A DNA stretch of 64,000 nucleotides from Helicobacter japonicus (GTDB lineage Bacteria > Campylobacterota > Campylobacteria > Campylobacterales > Helicobacteraceae), in contig NZ_JRMQ02000001.1 in the NCBI RefSeq assembly GCF_000762845.2, positions 62,001 to 126,000 on the forward strand, given 5' to 3'. This document shows, in pieces, positions 1 through 9,847 of the stretch. A program made the position numbers and the translations under genes. A model generated the notes under the pieces. It was not told the origin of the DNA. It did no database searches and saw nothing but the letters and a program-made list of their open reading frames with translations. Position 1 is the first letter of the stretch, and each line of letters starts with the position of its first letter.

Positions 1-209
1 TTATCGCTTGTCTCAAAGCTGGGCTTGGTGAGTTTGAAGTAGAATATATTGAAAATCCTTATAGCTTTTTCCAAACACACACAGAAGCAGATATTGCCTC
101 CACAAAAGAAGCACTCTCCTATGTGCCACGATTTAATCTTGAAGAAGGTATAAAGCTATATCTGAATGAAATTCAAGCTATTTTTGAGCACGAAAACAAA
201 AGAAAATAG
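1..209 (+). CDS. hldD: ADP-glyceromanno-heptose 6-epimerase, C-terminal fragment
   Basis: The window opens inside this gene; about 69 codons remain, read from base 3 to the TAG at 207-209. The product would convert ADP-D-glycero-D-manno-heptose to the L-glycero form used in the LPS inner core. The visible tail contains ENPYSFFQTHTEADI, a typical HldD C-terminal motif, followed by a helical end. hldE starts 11 bases downstream and gmhA follows, so three steps of the ADP-heptose pathway sit in one operon. The catalytic SYK region lies outside the window, so the call rests on the tail motif and the context. Confidence 0.85.
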   Translation, partial: IACLKAGLGEFEVEYIENPYSFFQTHTEADIASTKEALSYVPRFNLEEGIKLYLNEIQAIFEHENKRK

Positions 210-220
210 CAAGGATAAAA

Positions 221-1657
221 ATGTTTAATTTAGAATCTAAAAGCCCCAAAATCCTTGTTATCGGGGATTTAATGATTGATCATTATGTATGGGGAAGCTG
301 TGAGCGTATCTCTCCTGAAGCTCCTGTGCAAGTGGTAGATGTCAAAAATGAAAGCAATCGCTTAGGTGGGGCTTGTAATGTCGCACATAACCTTATTGCA
401 CTTAATGCTCAAGTCTTTGTATGTGGTGTGGTAGGCAATGATGACACAGGATTATGGCTAGGAGATAAATTAGAATCTATAGGAGTAGATATTTCATATC
501 TTTTTGTGGATACTTCACGTCCTACAACTAAAAAGACACGCGTTATTATCGCAAATCAACAAGTTTTACGCATAGATAGAGAAAGCAAAGCACCCATAGA
601 TTCTAGCATTCAAATTGATATTATGCAACGTCTCCACGCCGTGCTTGATGAAGTAGATTGTATAATAATCTCGGATTATGGCAAGGGATTACTCAATGAT
701 GAACTCACCCAATTTGTCATCACTTACGCAAAAAAGAAATCTAAATTTGTGCTTTGCGACCCAAAAGGCAAAGATTATAGCAAATATCGTGGTGCAACTC
801 TCCTTACACCAAACAAAAAAGAGGCAGAACTTGCCACAGATATAATAATTTCTAATGAAGAAAGCCTCATTCGTGCGGGAATGACACTAAAAAATAAATG
901 CCAGCTTGATATTTCGCTCATCACACTTAGTGAAGATGGCATAGGTATATTTGCAAATGATGCTATGGAGCGCATTCCTACACGAGCAAAAGAAGTCTAT
1001 GATGTTACAGGTGCAGGGGATACCGTGATTGCTGCACTTGGTTTTGCACTAAGTAGCGGGTGTGATATTTTACAGGCGTGCGAATTTGCTAATGCTGCTG
1101 CTGCTGTTGTTGTAGGCAAAGTCGGAAGTGCAGTCGCCACTCATAATGAGATTTTACAATATGCTCACACACAACCCTCTAACCTCCAGCAGCATATAGA
1201 ATCTAAAATTATCTCAAAAGAAAATTTACTCAAGATTCTAAAAACTCTCAAACAAAATAAAATTGTATTCACCAATGGTTGTTTTGATATTTTACATATC
1301 GGACATTTAAATTACCTCAACCACGCTCGTGATTTAGGAGGACTTCTTATTGTGGGATTAAATGATGATGATTCTATAAAACGACTTAAAGGCAAAGAAC
1401 GCCCTATTAATCCTCTCAATAATCGCGCCCTTATGCTTGCTGGCTTGGAATGTGTAGATTATGTGGTAAGCTTTAGCGAAGATACGCCACTAGAGCTTAT
1501 CAAAGCAATTCAACCTGATGTGCTTGTCAAAGGTGGGGATTACCATAATAAAGAAGTTGTGGGAAGTGAATATGCTAAAGAAGTTATATTGATAGATTTT
1601 GTAGAGGGTTATTCTACTTCAAACATTATAGATAGTATTCAAAGGAGCAAAAAATGA
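221..1657 (+). CDS. hldE: Bifunctional heptose 7-phosphate kinase / heptose 1-phosphate adenylyltransferase
   Basis: A 478-residue cytoplasmic protein with the usual two-domain HldE architecture. The N-terminal ribokinase-family domain (about residues 1-320) has GDLMIDHY near the start and the anion-hole/catalytic motif VTGAGDT near residue 262. The C-terminal nucleotidyltransferase domain has [16 protein letters not shown] near residue 348, containing the HxGH signature. It phosphorylates heptose 7-phosphate at C1 and, after GmhB acts, adenylates heptose 1-phosphate. An AAGGA ribosome site precedes the ATG. The gene overlaps gmhA by four bases (ATGA), implying translational coupling. Full length and intact. 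Confidence 0.96.
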   Translation: MFNLESKSPKILVIGDLMIDHYVWGSCERISPEAPVQVVDVKNESNRLGGACNVAHNLIALNAQVFVCGVVGNDDTGLWLGDKLESIGVDISYLFVDTSRPTTKKTRVIIANQQVLRIDRESKAPIDSSIQIDIMQRLHAVLDEVDCIIISDYGKGLLNDELTQFVITYAKKKSKFVLCDPKGKDYSKYRGATLLTPNKKEAELATDIIISNEESLIRAGMTLKNKCQLDISLITLSEDGIGIFANDAMERIPTRAKEVYDVTGAGDTVIAALGFALSSGCDILQACEFANAAAAVVVGKVGSAVATHNEILQYAHTQPSNLQQHIESKIISKENLLKILKTLKQNKIVFTNGCFDILHIGHLNYLNHARDLGGLLIVGLNDDDSIKRLKGKERPINPLNNRALMLAGLECVDYVVSFSEDTPLELIKAIQPDVLVKGGDYHNKEVVGSEYAKEVILIDFVEGYSTSNIIDSIQRSKK

Positions 1658-2229
1658 AAACATTTATAGAATCTGAATTTAATGCTCACTTACAAAGTGC
1701 GCAAAAAATTTTTTCACTCACAGAGCAGATACAAAAAGCTGCTTCTTTACTCACACAATCTCTCGCACAAGGTAGGAAGATTCTTATCTGTGGCAATGGC
1801 GGTAGTGCTGCTGATGCCCAACATTTTGCCGCTGAACTTACTGGCAGATACAAAAGAGAGCGCAAAGGCTTGGCAGGCATTGCTTTAAGTGTAGATACTT
1901 CCGCACTCACAGCTATTGGGAATGACTATGGATTTGAATTTGTGTTTTCGCGTCAAGTAGAAGCACTTGCACAAAAAGGTGATGTATTTTTTGGTATTTC
2001 TACAAGTGGAAACTCTGCAAATGTGCTTCAAGCCGCAAAAGTCGCACGTAATATAGGTTGTAGCATCATCGGATTAAGTGGGCGTGATGGAGGCAAACTC
2101 AATGAAATATGCGATATAAATCTTATTATGCCAGATAATGACACACCTAGAATCCAAGAGTTACATATCCTAGTCATTCATATTTTGTGTGATATTATTG
2201 AGAAAGCAAGTATAGATAAAGGAGCATAA
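1654..2229 (+). CDS. gmhA: Sedoheptulose 7-phosphate isomerase
   Basis: A 191-residue SIS-domain enzyme making D-glycero-D-manno-heptose 7-phosphate, the first committed step of ADP-heptose synthesis. Visible motifs are [30 protein letters not shown] and the C-terminal [15 protein letters not shown], matching the active-site Ser/Glu/His pattern of GmhA. The start codon overlaps the hldE stop (ATGA), with AAAGGAG inside the end of hldE. The gene ends TAATG, sharing one base with the following unknown gene. Length is normal for the family. Confidence 0.96.
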   Translation: MKTFIESEFNAHLQSAQKIFSLTEQIQKAASLLTQSLAQGRKILICGNGGSAADAQHFAAELTGRYKRERKGLAGIALSVDTSALTAIGNDYGFEFVFSRQVEALAQKGDVFFGISTSGNSANVLQAAKVARNIGCSIIGLSGRDGGKLNEICDINLIMPDNDTPRIQELHILVIHILCDIIEKASIDKGA

Positions 2230-2879
2230 TGCTTCTTCTAAAAACATTACAATCCCTACAAAACACACAAAAAGATGTAATTCACGATACACTACAAGAT
2301 GCACTTTACACTGATGGTGTGAATGTCGCACTTTTGGATATTGTATTTGGGCATTATTTTATTTATGTGCTCTTAAGTGATGGGTTACTTATACCTGTAT
2401 TTTTGCACGAAAATCGTATGACCTACAAACAATCTCAACTCTATGGTTTGCCCAAACTACATTTTTGTGTATGTAACGAAATTGCAAAGGATTTTAGTCT
2501 TGCAAATAAACCGCGCACACTTGATACACGACACTATATTGCTAAAAGAACCACAAAAAATGCTTTCAATGTAAGTATCAAACAAGGCTTAAGCGAAATA
2601 GGATTATACAATGACTATCCGCTTGAATTATGTGCGATGTGTAGTGATATTTTAAGTCAAATACGTGAAAGTGAAGTCATTAATAGCACTTTGAGCGTAT
2701 ATGTTTTTTCCTACCAATGGCTCAAACTTTTAGAATCTCGCCCTGATATAAGACAAAAAGAAATGATTGCCCTACAAAATGCGCACCTTTCTTGTTTTAA
2801 ATGCAAAAAGTTAATCACTTTAGATTCAAATGTATGGATACACATAGTAGGAGATACCTTACATATTTGTTGTTGTTAA
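2229..2879 (+). CDS. Conserved-looking hypothetical protein with cysteine-rich C terminus
   Basis: A 216-residue protein not recognised by family. No signal peptide or clear membrane helix is visible. Cysteines occur as CAMC near residue 137, as CFKCKK near 189 and as a terminal ICCC, so a small metal-binding site in the C-terminal half is possible but unproven. Its start overlaps the gmhA stop by one base, so it is probably the last gene of the heptose operon and co-translated with it. A role in LPS or heptose metabolism is inferred from position only. Confidence 0.75.
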   Translation: MLLLKTLQSLQNTQKDVIHDTLQDALYTDGVNVALLDIVFGHYFIYVLLSDGLLIPVFLHENRMTYKQSQLYGLPKLHFCVCNEIAKDFSLANKPRTLDTRHYIAKRTTKNAFNVSIKQGLSEIGLYNDYPLELCAMCSDILSQIRESEVINSTLSVYVFSYQWLKLLESRPDIRQKEMIALQNAHLSCFKCKKLITLDSNVWIHIVGDTLHICCC

Positions 2880-2927
2880 TCTTATGTTAAAATATTGTTT
2901 TAATTTTTGACTTGGGAGTTTTATTTT

Positions 2928-5900
2928 ATGAGTCTTACTTTAGGGATTGATATTGGGAGTACAACAGCAAAGGTTGTCCTTATGGACGGAGATGAAATCA
3001 TTTTCAAAGTCTATGAGCGGCATTATTCAAAAGTGCGTGAAAAAACCATAGAGATTGTGCAAAGAATCACAGATATTGTCGGTGATAAGGAGCTTAAAGT
3101 GGCAATCTCTGGCTCTGCTGGATTTGGTATCTGCAAAGCTACAGGTATTGACTTTGTGCAAGAAGTATTTGCTACAGCTGGTGCGGTTAGACATCTTGTT
3201 CCTGATGCTGACGCAGTGATTGAGCTAGGTGGAGAAGATGCAAAAATCATATTTTTAACCGGTGGAACAGAAGAGAGAATGAATGGTTCTTGTGCTGGTG
3301 GCACAGGTGCATTTATCGACCAAATGGTAACTCTCCTTGCTATTACTCCTGAGGAATTTGATAAAATCTCACTCAAATGTCAAAAAATCTACCCTATTGC
3401 CTCACGTTGTGGTGTGTTTGCCAAAACCGATGTTCAGCCACTTCTCAATCAAGGTGTCAATAAAGAAGATATTACTGCTAGTATTTTTCAAGCTGTCGTA
3501 GATCAAACTATCACAGGTTTAGCTCAAGGACGCAAAATTGAAGGCAAGATTCTTTTCCTTGGGGGACCACTTTTTTATTATAAAGGCTTGCAAGAACGAT
3601 TTGCTAAAACTTTAAAGCTTGATGAAGAACACGCTATTTTTCCAGATTTTGCACAATACGCGGTGGCAATTGGTGTCGCACTTCAAGCACGTGAGCTTGA
3701 AAAAACTTATACTTGTCAATCACTGATTCATACACTCGAAGAAAGCAAAAACACTGCTTCAACCAACAAATACCTTGAACCACTTTTTGTTTCACAAGCC
3801 GACTATGATGCGTTTATAGCGCGACACGAAAGCGCAAGTGTAGAAGAAATAGATATTCAAAAAGCCTATGAATCTCATAATTACCAAAAAATTGATGTCT
3901 ATATCGGTATAGATTGTGGAAGCACGACAACAAAACTTGTTATGCTTGATAGCAACAATGCCATTGTATATCAATATTACAACTCCAATCAAGGCAACCC
4001 GGTTGCTGTCATTAGCTCTCAACTTGCCTATATTTATGAGCATTTTGGTGATAAAATAAATATCAAAGGAAGTGCAGTTACAGGCTATGGTGAGGAGCTT
4101 ATAAAGGCTGCATTTAATCTTGATTCTGGGCTTGTGGAAACAATGGCTCATCTTAAAGCTGCTAAATATTTTAATCCTCAAGTAGATTTTATTATTGATA
4201 TTGGCGGACAAGATATGAAATGTTTTTATATCAAAAATCAAACCATAGATTCTATAATGCTTAATGAAGCGTGTAGTTCAGGTTGTGGAAGCTTTATTGA
4301 AACATTTGCAAAATCTATGGGCTATGATATACAAACTTTTTCAAAACTTGGTTTAGAATCGAAACACCCTGTTGAACTTGGAAGCCGCTGCACCGTGTTT
4401 ATGAACAGCTCTGTTAAAGAAGCGCAAAAAGAGGGGGCAAGTATTGAGGATATTAGTGCTGGACTTTCTATGAGTGTCGTTAAAAATGCAATTTACAAAG
4501 TCATACGCGCACGCGATGCAGACGATTTAGGAAAACAAATTGTTGTGCAAGGTGGGACGTTCCTTAATAATGCTGTGCTAAGGAGCTTTGAAAAAGAAAT
4601 CGGCAGAGAAGTCGTGCGTCCCAAAATAAGTGGTCTTATGGGAGCTTTTGGTGCAGCACTATATGCAAAAGATTTGAATCTAGAGCATTCAAGCACGATG
4701 AAACAAGAAGAATTAGCCACATTTAAACATACTGCAACTGCAAGTGTATGTAAAATCTGTGGAAATAATTGCCACCTCACAATTAACCGCTTTGGTGAAG
4801 GTAAAAAATTCATATCAGGTAATCGTTGTGATAAGCCCTTGGGATTCAAAAAGCTTCTTTTCTTACCAAATCTATATGATTATAAACTCAATAAAATCAA
4901 ATCTCTTTGTGCCTATGAAAATATGGATAAATCTCGCCTTACAAAAGGAAAAATCGGCATTCCTCTGGGTTTAAATATGTATGAAAACTTGCCATTTTGG
5001 CACACACTACTTAGTGAATTAGGCTATGAAGTGGTAGTTTCTGATATGACTACACGCAAAACCTTTGCACTTGGACAATATAGCATTCCTAGCGATACAG
5101 TGTGCTACCCTGCCAAGCTTTTGCACGGACATATCGAGAATCTCCTCAAAAAGGGGGTTGATAAAATATTCTATCCTTGTATGAGTTATAGTTTTGCAGG
5201 TGATGAAAAACATAAAGATTCAAGCACAAATAACTATAACTGCCCTGTTGTAGCGTATTATCCCGAGTTATTAAATGCTAATGTTGATAAGTTGCGTGAA
5301 GTAAAATTTTTCTATCCTTATTTTGGCTTGCATAAAAAAGATGATTTTAGAAAAAAAGGATTTGAATTTTTCAAAAAAGAGCTTGGTGCAGATAAAAAGG
5401 CATTCCTACAAGCTGTAGATAAAGCTTATGAAGTGCGTGATGAATGGCTTAGTGATATTAAAGAACAAGGAGAAAAAGCTCTGCATTTTGCACGAGCTAA
5501 TAAGCTTAAAGCTATCGTGCTATGTGGGCGTCCTTATCATATTGACCCAGAAATTAATCACGGCATTGATAAGCTTATCAATTCACTTGGACTTGTTGTG
5601 CTAAGTGAAGATAGTATAGAGCATTTAGCAGATGCGGGTGAGCTTCATATTCTCAACCAATGGAGTTACCATTCACGACTTTATAATGCAGCAGCATTTG
5701 TAAGCAATGATGAAAATCTTGAGCTTGTGCAACTTGTAAGTTTTGGCTGTGGAATAGATTCTATCACGACTGATGAAGTGCGCGAGATTTTAGAATCTCA
5801 CGGCAGATTCTACACTCAACTCAAAATTGATGAAATCAGTAATTTGGGTGCAGTCAAAATCAGAATCCGCAGTCTCATTGGAGCGATGGAAGAAAAACAA

Positions 5901-5957
5901 GCTCAAAAAAAGGCAAAAATTTTGCTACAATCAACTCAAATACTTGAGAATGCTTAA
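2928..5957 (+). CDS. Double-domain 2-hydroxyacyl-CoA dehydratase activator (BadF/HgdC ATPase plus DUF2229)
   Basis: The preferred start is the ATG at 2928 (1009 residues), with GGGAG nine bases upstream; an in-frame TTG at 2907 lacks a ribosome site. Two ASKHA ATPase domains occur in tandem, each opening with a phosphate loop (GIDIGSTTAK and GIDCGSTTTK). Each has the two cysteines that in HgdC bind the [4Fe-4S] cluster: GSCAGGTGAF (C122) with SRCGVFAKTD (C161), and NEACSSGCGSF (C449) with SRCTVF (C488). A long DUF2229-type C-terminal region follows (CYPAKLLHGH and FYPCMSYSF motifs). Such activators use ATP to transfer a low-potential electron to a dehydratase. The true substrate is unknown. 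The next gene belongs to the same system. Confidence 0.85.
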   Translation: MSLTLGIDIGSTTAKVVLMDGDEIIFKVYERHYSKVREKTIEIVQRITDIVGDKELKVAISGSAGFGICKATGIDFVQEVFATAGAVRHLVPDADAVIELGGEDAKIIFLTGGTEERMNGSCAGGTGAFIDQMVTLLAITPEEFDKISLKCQKIYPIASRCGVFAKTDVQPLLNQGVNKEDITASIFQAVVDQTITGLAQGRKIEGKILFLGGPLFYYKGLQERFAKTLKLDEEHAIFPDFAQYAVAIGVALQARELEKTYTCQSLIHTLEESKNTASTNKYLEPLFVSQADYDAFIARHESASVEEIDIQKAYESHNYQKIDVYIGIDCGSTTTKLVMLDSNNAIVYQYYNSNQGNPVAVISSQLAYIYEHFGDKINIKGSAVTGYGEELIKAAFNLDSGLVETMAHLKAAKYFNPQVDFIIDIGGQDMKCFYIKNQTIDSIMLNEACSSGCGSFIETFAKSMGYDIQTFSKLGLESKHPVELGSRCTVFMNSSVKEAQKEGASIEDISAGLSMSVVKNAIYKVIRARDADDLGKQIVVQGGTFLNNAVLRSFEKEIGREVVRPKISGLMGAFGAALYAKDLNLEHSSTMKQEELATFKHTATASVCKICGNNCHLTINRFGEGKKFISGNRCDKPLGFKKLLFLPNLYDYKLNKIKSLCAYENMDKSRLTKGKIGIPLGLNMYENLPFWHTLLSELGYEVVVSDMTTRKTFALGQYSIPSDTVCYPAKLLHGHIENLLKKGVDKIFYPCMSYSFAGDEKHKDSSTNNYNCPVVAYYPELLNANVDKLREVKFFYPYFGLHKKDDFRKKGFEFFKKELGADKKAFLQAVDKAYEVRDEWLSDIKEQGEKALHFARANKLKAIVLCGRPYHIDPEINHGIDKLINSLGLVVLSEDSIEHLADAGELHILNQWSYHSRLYNAAAFVSNDENLELVQLVSFGCGIDSITTDEVREILESHGRFYTQLKIDEISNLGAVKIRIRSLIGAMEEKQAQKKAKILLQSTQILENA

Positions 5958-5978
5958 ATTTATTCATAAAGGAATCCT

Positions 5979-7316
5979 ATGACACAAAAAATGACCCCTC
6001 ATATCAATTCTTGGCAAATGCCAGATTCTCAATCGCTTATTATTAAAGCAGAAAATAAGCGCGAACTCAAACGTGTTCCATTTACTGCAGAGATGAAACA
6101 AACACATACCATTCTCGTGCCAATGATGTTACCTGTGCATTTTGAATTGCTTGTGAAAATCTTACACTTGCACGGCTATAATGCAGAGCTTTTACATAAT
6201 GATGGCAAAGGTGTAGTAGATGAAGGTTTGCGCAATGTGCATAATGACACTTGTTACCCTGCATTGCTTGTGATTGGACAAATGATTGATGCGCTTAAAA
6301 GCGGTAAATGGGATTTAGACAAGGTCGCATTACTCATTACACAAACAGGTGGAGGTTGTCGGGCAAGCAATTATATTTATCTTTTACGAAAAGCCCTTAA
6401 CAAAGCAGGATTTGGGAATATTCCTGTTATCTCTCTTAATTTTAGCGGATTAGAATCTGACCAAGGCTTTAGCGTTACTCGCCCAATGTTACAGAATCTA
6501 CTCAATGCTATTGTTTATGGGGATTTGATTATGCATATTGCTAATCAATGTCGCCCTTATGAAAAAAATAAGGGTGATACCGATGCAATGGTAGATAAAT
6601 GGGTGCGCCGCATTACAAGTGAGGGCACAAATGAAGGCTTAAGAAAATACAGCGTGCTCAAAAAAGATATGAAACTTATCCTTGACGATTTTGCTTCTAT
6701 TCCACGAGATTCTAAGCAAAAAGTGCGTGTAGGCATTGTAGGTGAGATTTATATCAAATTCTCTCCACTTGGTAATAATAATCTTGAAGATTTTCTTTTG
6801 AGTGAGGATTGCGAGGTTGTGATTCCGGGCTTTATGGATTTTTGCCTCTACTGCATTAACGATACAATCGTAGATGGTAAAATGTATGGTGGCACATTTA
6901 TGCAATCCCTCATTTATCGTGTGGTGTATTGGTATTTTGCTAACAAACAGCTTGATACAATTAAAGCGATTAAAAAACACGGAGTATTTAGAGCACCTAC
7001 TGCATTTAAATATACAAAAAAAGCAGTGCAAGGCTATGTATCACAAGGTATGAATATGGGAGAAGGGTGGCTACTCACTGCTGAAATGCTTGAGCTCATC
7101 GAACAAGGTGTAGAAAATATCGTCTGCACCCAACCTTTTGGCTGTCTGCCTAATCATATTGTAGGACGTGGTATGATGAAGACAATCAAAGAACGCAACC
7201 CACAAAGTAATATTGTATCGATTGATTATGACCCGGGTGCGACAAAAGTCAATCAAGAAAATCGCATTAAGCTTATGCTAAGTAATGCCAAAAAAGCTCA
7301 CGCCCAAAAAGCATAA
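5979..7316 (+). CDS. 2-hydroxyacyl-CoA dehydratase-superfamily partner of the activator
   Basis: A 445-residue cytoplasmic protein starting 21 bases after the activator behind an AAAGGA site. It carries the cysteine-containing motifs NDTCYPALLVIGQM, TQTGGGCRASNYI and DFCLYC, and near the C terminus VCTQPFGCLPNHIVGRGM and SIDYDPGATKVNQENRIKLML. These are typical of the COG3580/3581 proteins that accompany giant BadF-type ATPases. By family knowledge it probably binds an Fe-S cluster that receives electrons from the activator. No separate HgdA/HgdB-like dehydratase genes are nearby, so the two proteins may form a self-contained reductase or dehydratase. Substrate unknown. Confidence 0.8.
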   Translation: MTQKMTPHINSWQMPDSQSLIIKAENKRELKRVPFTAEMKQTHTILVPMMLPVHFELLVKILHLHGYNAELLHNDGKGVVDEGLRNVHNDTCYPALLVIGQMIDALKSGKWDLDKVALLITQTGGGCRASNYIYLLRKALNKAGFGNIPVISLNFSGLESDQGFSVTRPMLQNLLNAIVYGDLIMHIANQCRPYEKNKGDTDAMVDKWVRRITSEGTNEGLRKYSVLKKDMKLILDDFASIPRDSKQKVRVGIVGEIYIKFSPLGNNNLEDFLLSEDCEVVIPGFMDFCLYCINDTIVDGKMYGGTFMQSLIYRVVYWYFANKQLDTIKAIKKHGVFRAPTAFKYTKKAVQGYVSQGMNMGEGWLLTAEMLELIEQGVENIVCTQPFGCLPNHIVGRGMMKTIKERNPQSNIVSIDYDPGATKVNQENRIKLMLSNAKKAHAQKA

Positions 7317-7340
7317 TCTACCCTAAAGATTTTTATATGA

Positions 7341-7378
7341 GCAGATAGAATCAATTTGCGCTTATTGTTTCTGTCTGC
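7341..7378. terminator. Hairpin between convergent genes
   Basis: GCAGATAGAA at 7341-7350 pairs with TTCTGTCTGC at 7369-7378 (ten pairs including one G-U). It lies between the converging activase-partner and radical SAM genes. There is no clear U-run on either side, so this is a possible bidirectional terminator only. Confidence 0.35.
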
Positions 7379-7419
7379 TTCACTACTTTATAATCTTTAT
7401 CTTTACACCAAAAACTTAA

Positions 7420-8382
7420 TTAATATTCTATGCCCACTTCTTTTAATCTATCACGAATGTAGCGCATTTGAATATTTTTATCAAAACACCATTTAGGTGC
7501 AAGGAGAGTTTCATCGTGCGCTCCAGCACTAATTCTTTGCACAACAACATCAGGCGGGATTTTTTGCAGGGATTTTACAATGAGGTTACTAAAAGTTTCT
7601 ATACTGATAGGCTCATATTGCCCATCTTTATAAAGTTTGGCTAATCTCGTGCCATTGACAACATATAGTGGGTGAATCTTAATACCATTTATCCCCCATT
7701 CTAACACCGAATCAAGAGAGTGTAGCATCATCTCTTCTGTCTCATCTGGTAGCCCGTAGATAAGATGCGCACATACTTTTATACCTTTTTCACGCGTTTT
7801 TTCAAACATCTCTTTTGCTCCAGCAATGCTATGAGCGCGATTTGTAATTTCAAGCGTTCTATCATACACAGATTGAATCCCATACTCTAGCCAAATCTCC
7901 TTGCCTTTTTTAACATAATCGCCCAAAAGTTCAAGCACCTCATCTTTTACACAATCAATGCGTGTGCCTATACTTAGCCCAACGACATTAGGGAAACTTA
8001 GAGCCTTATCATAGAGAGCTTTTAGTGTGTCAAATGGTGCATAAGTATTTGTGTAAGACTGAAAATACACCATATATTTACTCACACCAAATTTGCTTTG
8101 ATGAAATTCACTATGCCAATAAAATTGCTCTTCAAGCTGTTTGAGCTGCTTAGGAAGAAGTGGATTTGTGCTAAGGGAAAAATTCATCTTTACTTGTGAG
8201 ATTTTATCAAGCTTTATAAGGCTAGGTGAGAAGCTTTCATTATCACAATAAATACAACCGCCTTTAGCTAAACTCCCATCAATATTTGGACAAGTGAATC
8301 CTTGCAAAGATATGGGGATTTTTCGCACTCTCGTGCCAAATCGTTTTTTAAAATATCGCCCTACGCTTAACACGAGTCGCAT
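7420..8382 (-). CDS. TIGR01212-family radical SAM protein (YhcC-like)
   Basis: A 320-residue protein with three clustered cysteines near the N terminus (C31, C43 and C46, in FTCPNIDGSLAKGGCIYCDN). This is the CX11CX2C arrangement of the TIGR01212/COG1242 radical SAM family. Downstream motifs SIGTRIDCV, EYGIQS and HLIYGLPDET are typical of the radical SAM barrel. The reaction of the family is not established; related proteins have been linked to tRNA or sulfur modification. The ATG follows AAGGATAAG, and the gene overlaps the end of purF by 16 bases, so the two are probably co-transcribed. Confidence 0.88.
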   Translation of the reverse strand: MRLVLSVGRYFKKRFGTRVRKIPISLQGFTCPNIDGSLAKGGCIYCDNESFSPSLIKLDKISQVKMNFSLSTNPLLPKQLKQLEEQFYWHSEFHQSKFGVSKYMVYFQSYTNTYAPFDTLKALYDKALSFPNVVGLSIGTRIDCVKDEVLELLGDYVKKGKEIWLEYGIQSVYDRTLEITNRAHSIAGAKEMFEKTREKGIKVCAHLIYGLPDETEEMMLHSLDSVLEWGINGIKIHPLYVVNGTRLAKLYKDGQYEPISIETFSNLIVKSLQKIPPDVVVQRISAGAHDETLLAPKWCFDKNIQMRYIRDRLKEVGIEY

Positions 8383-9779
8383 TGCTTATCCTTAGTGTAA
8401 TCATCAATATATTCTTCATCAAAACACGCCTTGCACCAACCTTTAGATTCTCCATTTATACTTTTTGTTAAACCTTGAATTGAGAGAAATCCTAAAGAAT
8501 CCGCCCCAATATATTTTCGCACTTCTTCAATACTTTTATTAGCGCAAATAAGTTGCTCTTTGTGCGGTGTATCCACACCATAATAACAAGGTGAAATAGT
8601 CGGTGGAGACGAGATAAGAAGATGTATTTTTCTCGCTCCTGCTTGACGTAATATCTTTATAATTTGTCGGCTTGTCGTGCCACGCACCACAGAATCATCA
8701 ATCACAATAATATCTTTTCCCGCAATAAGTTCTTTAATAGGATTAAGCTTTAAGCGCACCTTAAGTTCTCGCTCCTGCTGTGTAGGCTCAATAAAAGTGC
8801 GCCCTACATAGTGATTACGGATAATGCCAAGCTCAAAGTCAATACCACTTTGCTTGCTATACCCAAGTGCTGCTGCTACACCAGAATCTGGCACAGGAAT
8901 CACCATATCTGCCTCAATTCTATACTCTTTTGCAAGTTCTACGCCCATTTGCTTACGCGCCCTATACACATTGCAGCCAAAAATTGTGCTATCAGGACGT
9001 GCAAAATAAATGTGTTCAAACACACAGGAGTGAGGATTTGGCTCAAAAACTTGAATACTTGTAGGTTGCGTATCTGTGAGGGAATATGCACCATCAAAAA
9101 TAAGCAACTCTCCTGGATTCACTTCACGCACAAATTCTGCACCAATAAGGTCAAATGCACAACTCTCACTTGCCACAACATAGCCCATACTGCCATCTTG
9201 ATTTTGAATCTTACCTAGGCTCAATGGGCGCAAACCATAGCGGTCGCGTATGGCAAACATTTTACTCCGAGAGAGAAAGACAAAAGAATACGCACCATCA
9301 ACACAACCTAATGCATCAATGATTCTATCCTTAAGTGATTGTTTTTTACTTTGAGCAATTAAATGAATAAGATTTTCAGTATCAAGGTGGCTTTGGAAAA
9401 TCGCACCATTTTGGATAAGCTTTTTACGCATATCTTTGGCGTTAGTAAGATTTCCATTGTGTGCTATGGCAATTTCTCCTAACTCATATCGGGCAAAAAT
9501 AGGTTGTGTGTCATTTATAGAATCTTCACCTGCAGTCGAATAGCGATTGTGCCCAATACTTGAGCGACCCTGAAGTTTATCTAAACGTTTCTGGGTAAAA
9601 ATTTTTGTTACAAGTCCTGTGCTTTTAATTGTGGTAATTTTTGTGCCATTGCTTGCAGAGATTCCGCTTGCTTCCTGCCCTCTGTGTTGCATTGCAAAAA
9701 GTGAATAATAACTTAACACACTTGCATTATCAACATTATACACGCCTACAACTGCACATTCTTCATTCCAGCTTTTCAT
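8367..9779 (-). CDS. purF: Amidophosphoribosyltransferase
   Basis: A 470-residue enzyme for the first committed step of purine synthesis, converting PRPP and glutamine to phosphoribosylamine. The N-terminal glutamine amidotransferase domain carries the likely catalytic Cys8 in EECAVVGVYN; a seven-residue propeptide would have to be removed, as in Bacillus-type PurF. The glutamine site HRGQEASGI and HNRYSTAG are present. The PRPP loop IIVIDDSVVRGTTSRQI lies in the C-terminal half. Four C-terminal cysteines (WCKACF, and CDSC at the end) are compatible with an Fe-S cluster. The radical SAM gene downstream overlaps its 3' end. Confidence 0.96.
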   Translation of the reverse strand: MKSWNEECAVVGVYNVDNASVLSYYSLFAMQHRGQEASGISASNGTKITTIKSTGLVTKIFTQKRLDKLQGRSSIGHNRYSTAGEDSINDTQPIFARYELGEIAIAHNGNLTNAKDMRKKLIQNGAIFQSHLDTENLIHLIAQSKKQSLKDRIIDALGCVDGAYSFVFLSRSKMFAIRDRYGLRPLSLGKIQNQDGSMGYVVASESCAFDLIGAEFVREVNPGELLIFDGAYSLTDTQPTSIQVFEPNPHSCVFEHIYFARPDSTIFGCNVYRARKQMGVELAKEYRIEADMVIPVPDSGVAAALGYSKQSGIDFELGIIRNHYVGRTFIEPTQQERELKVRLKLNPIKELIAGKDIIVIDDSVVRGTTSRQIIKILRQAGARKIHLLISSPPTISPCYYGVDTPHKEQLICANKSIEEVRKYIGADSLGFLSIQGLTKSINGESKGWCKACFDEEYIDDYTKDKQCDSC

Positions 9780-9847
9780 ACTCTAGCCACCTTATTTTGT
9801 CTTGGCGTGATTGTATAGCAACAAAACTAACAAGCAAACCCTTAGGA

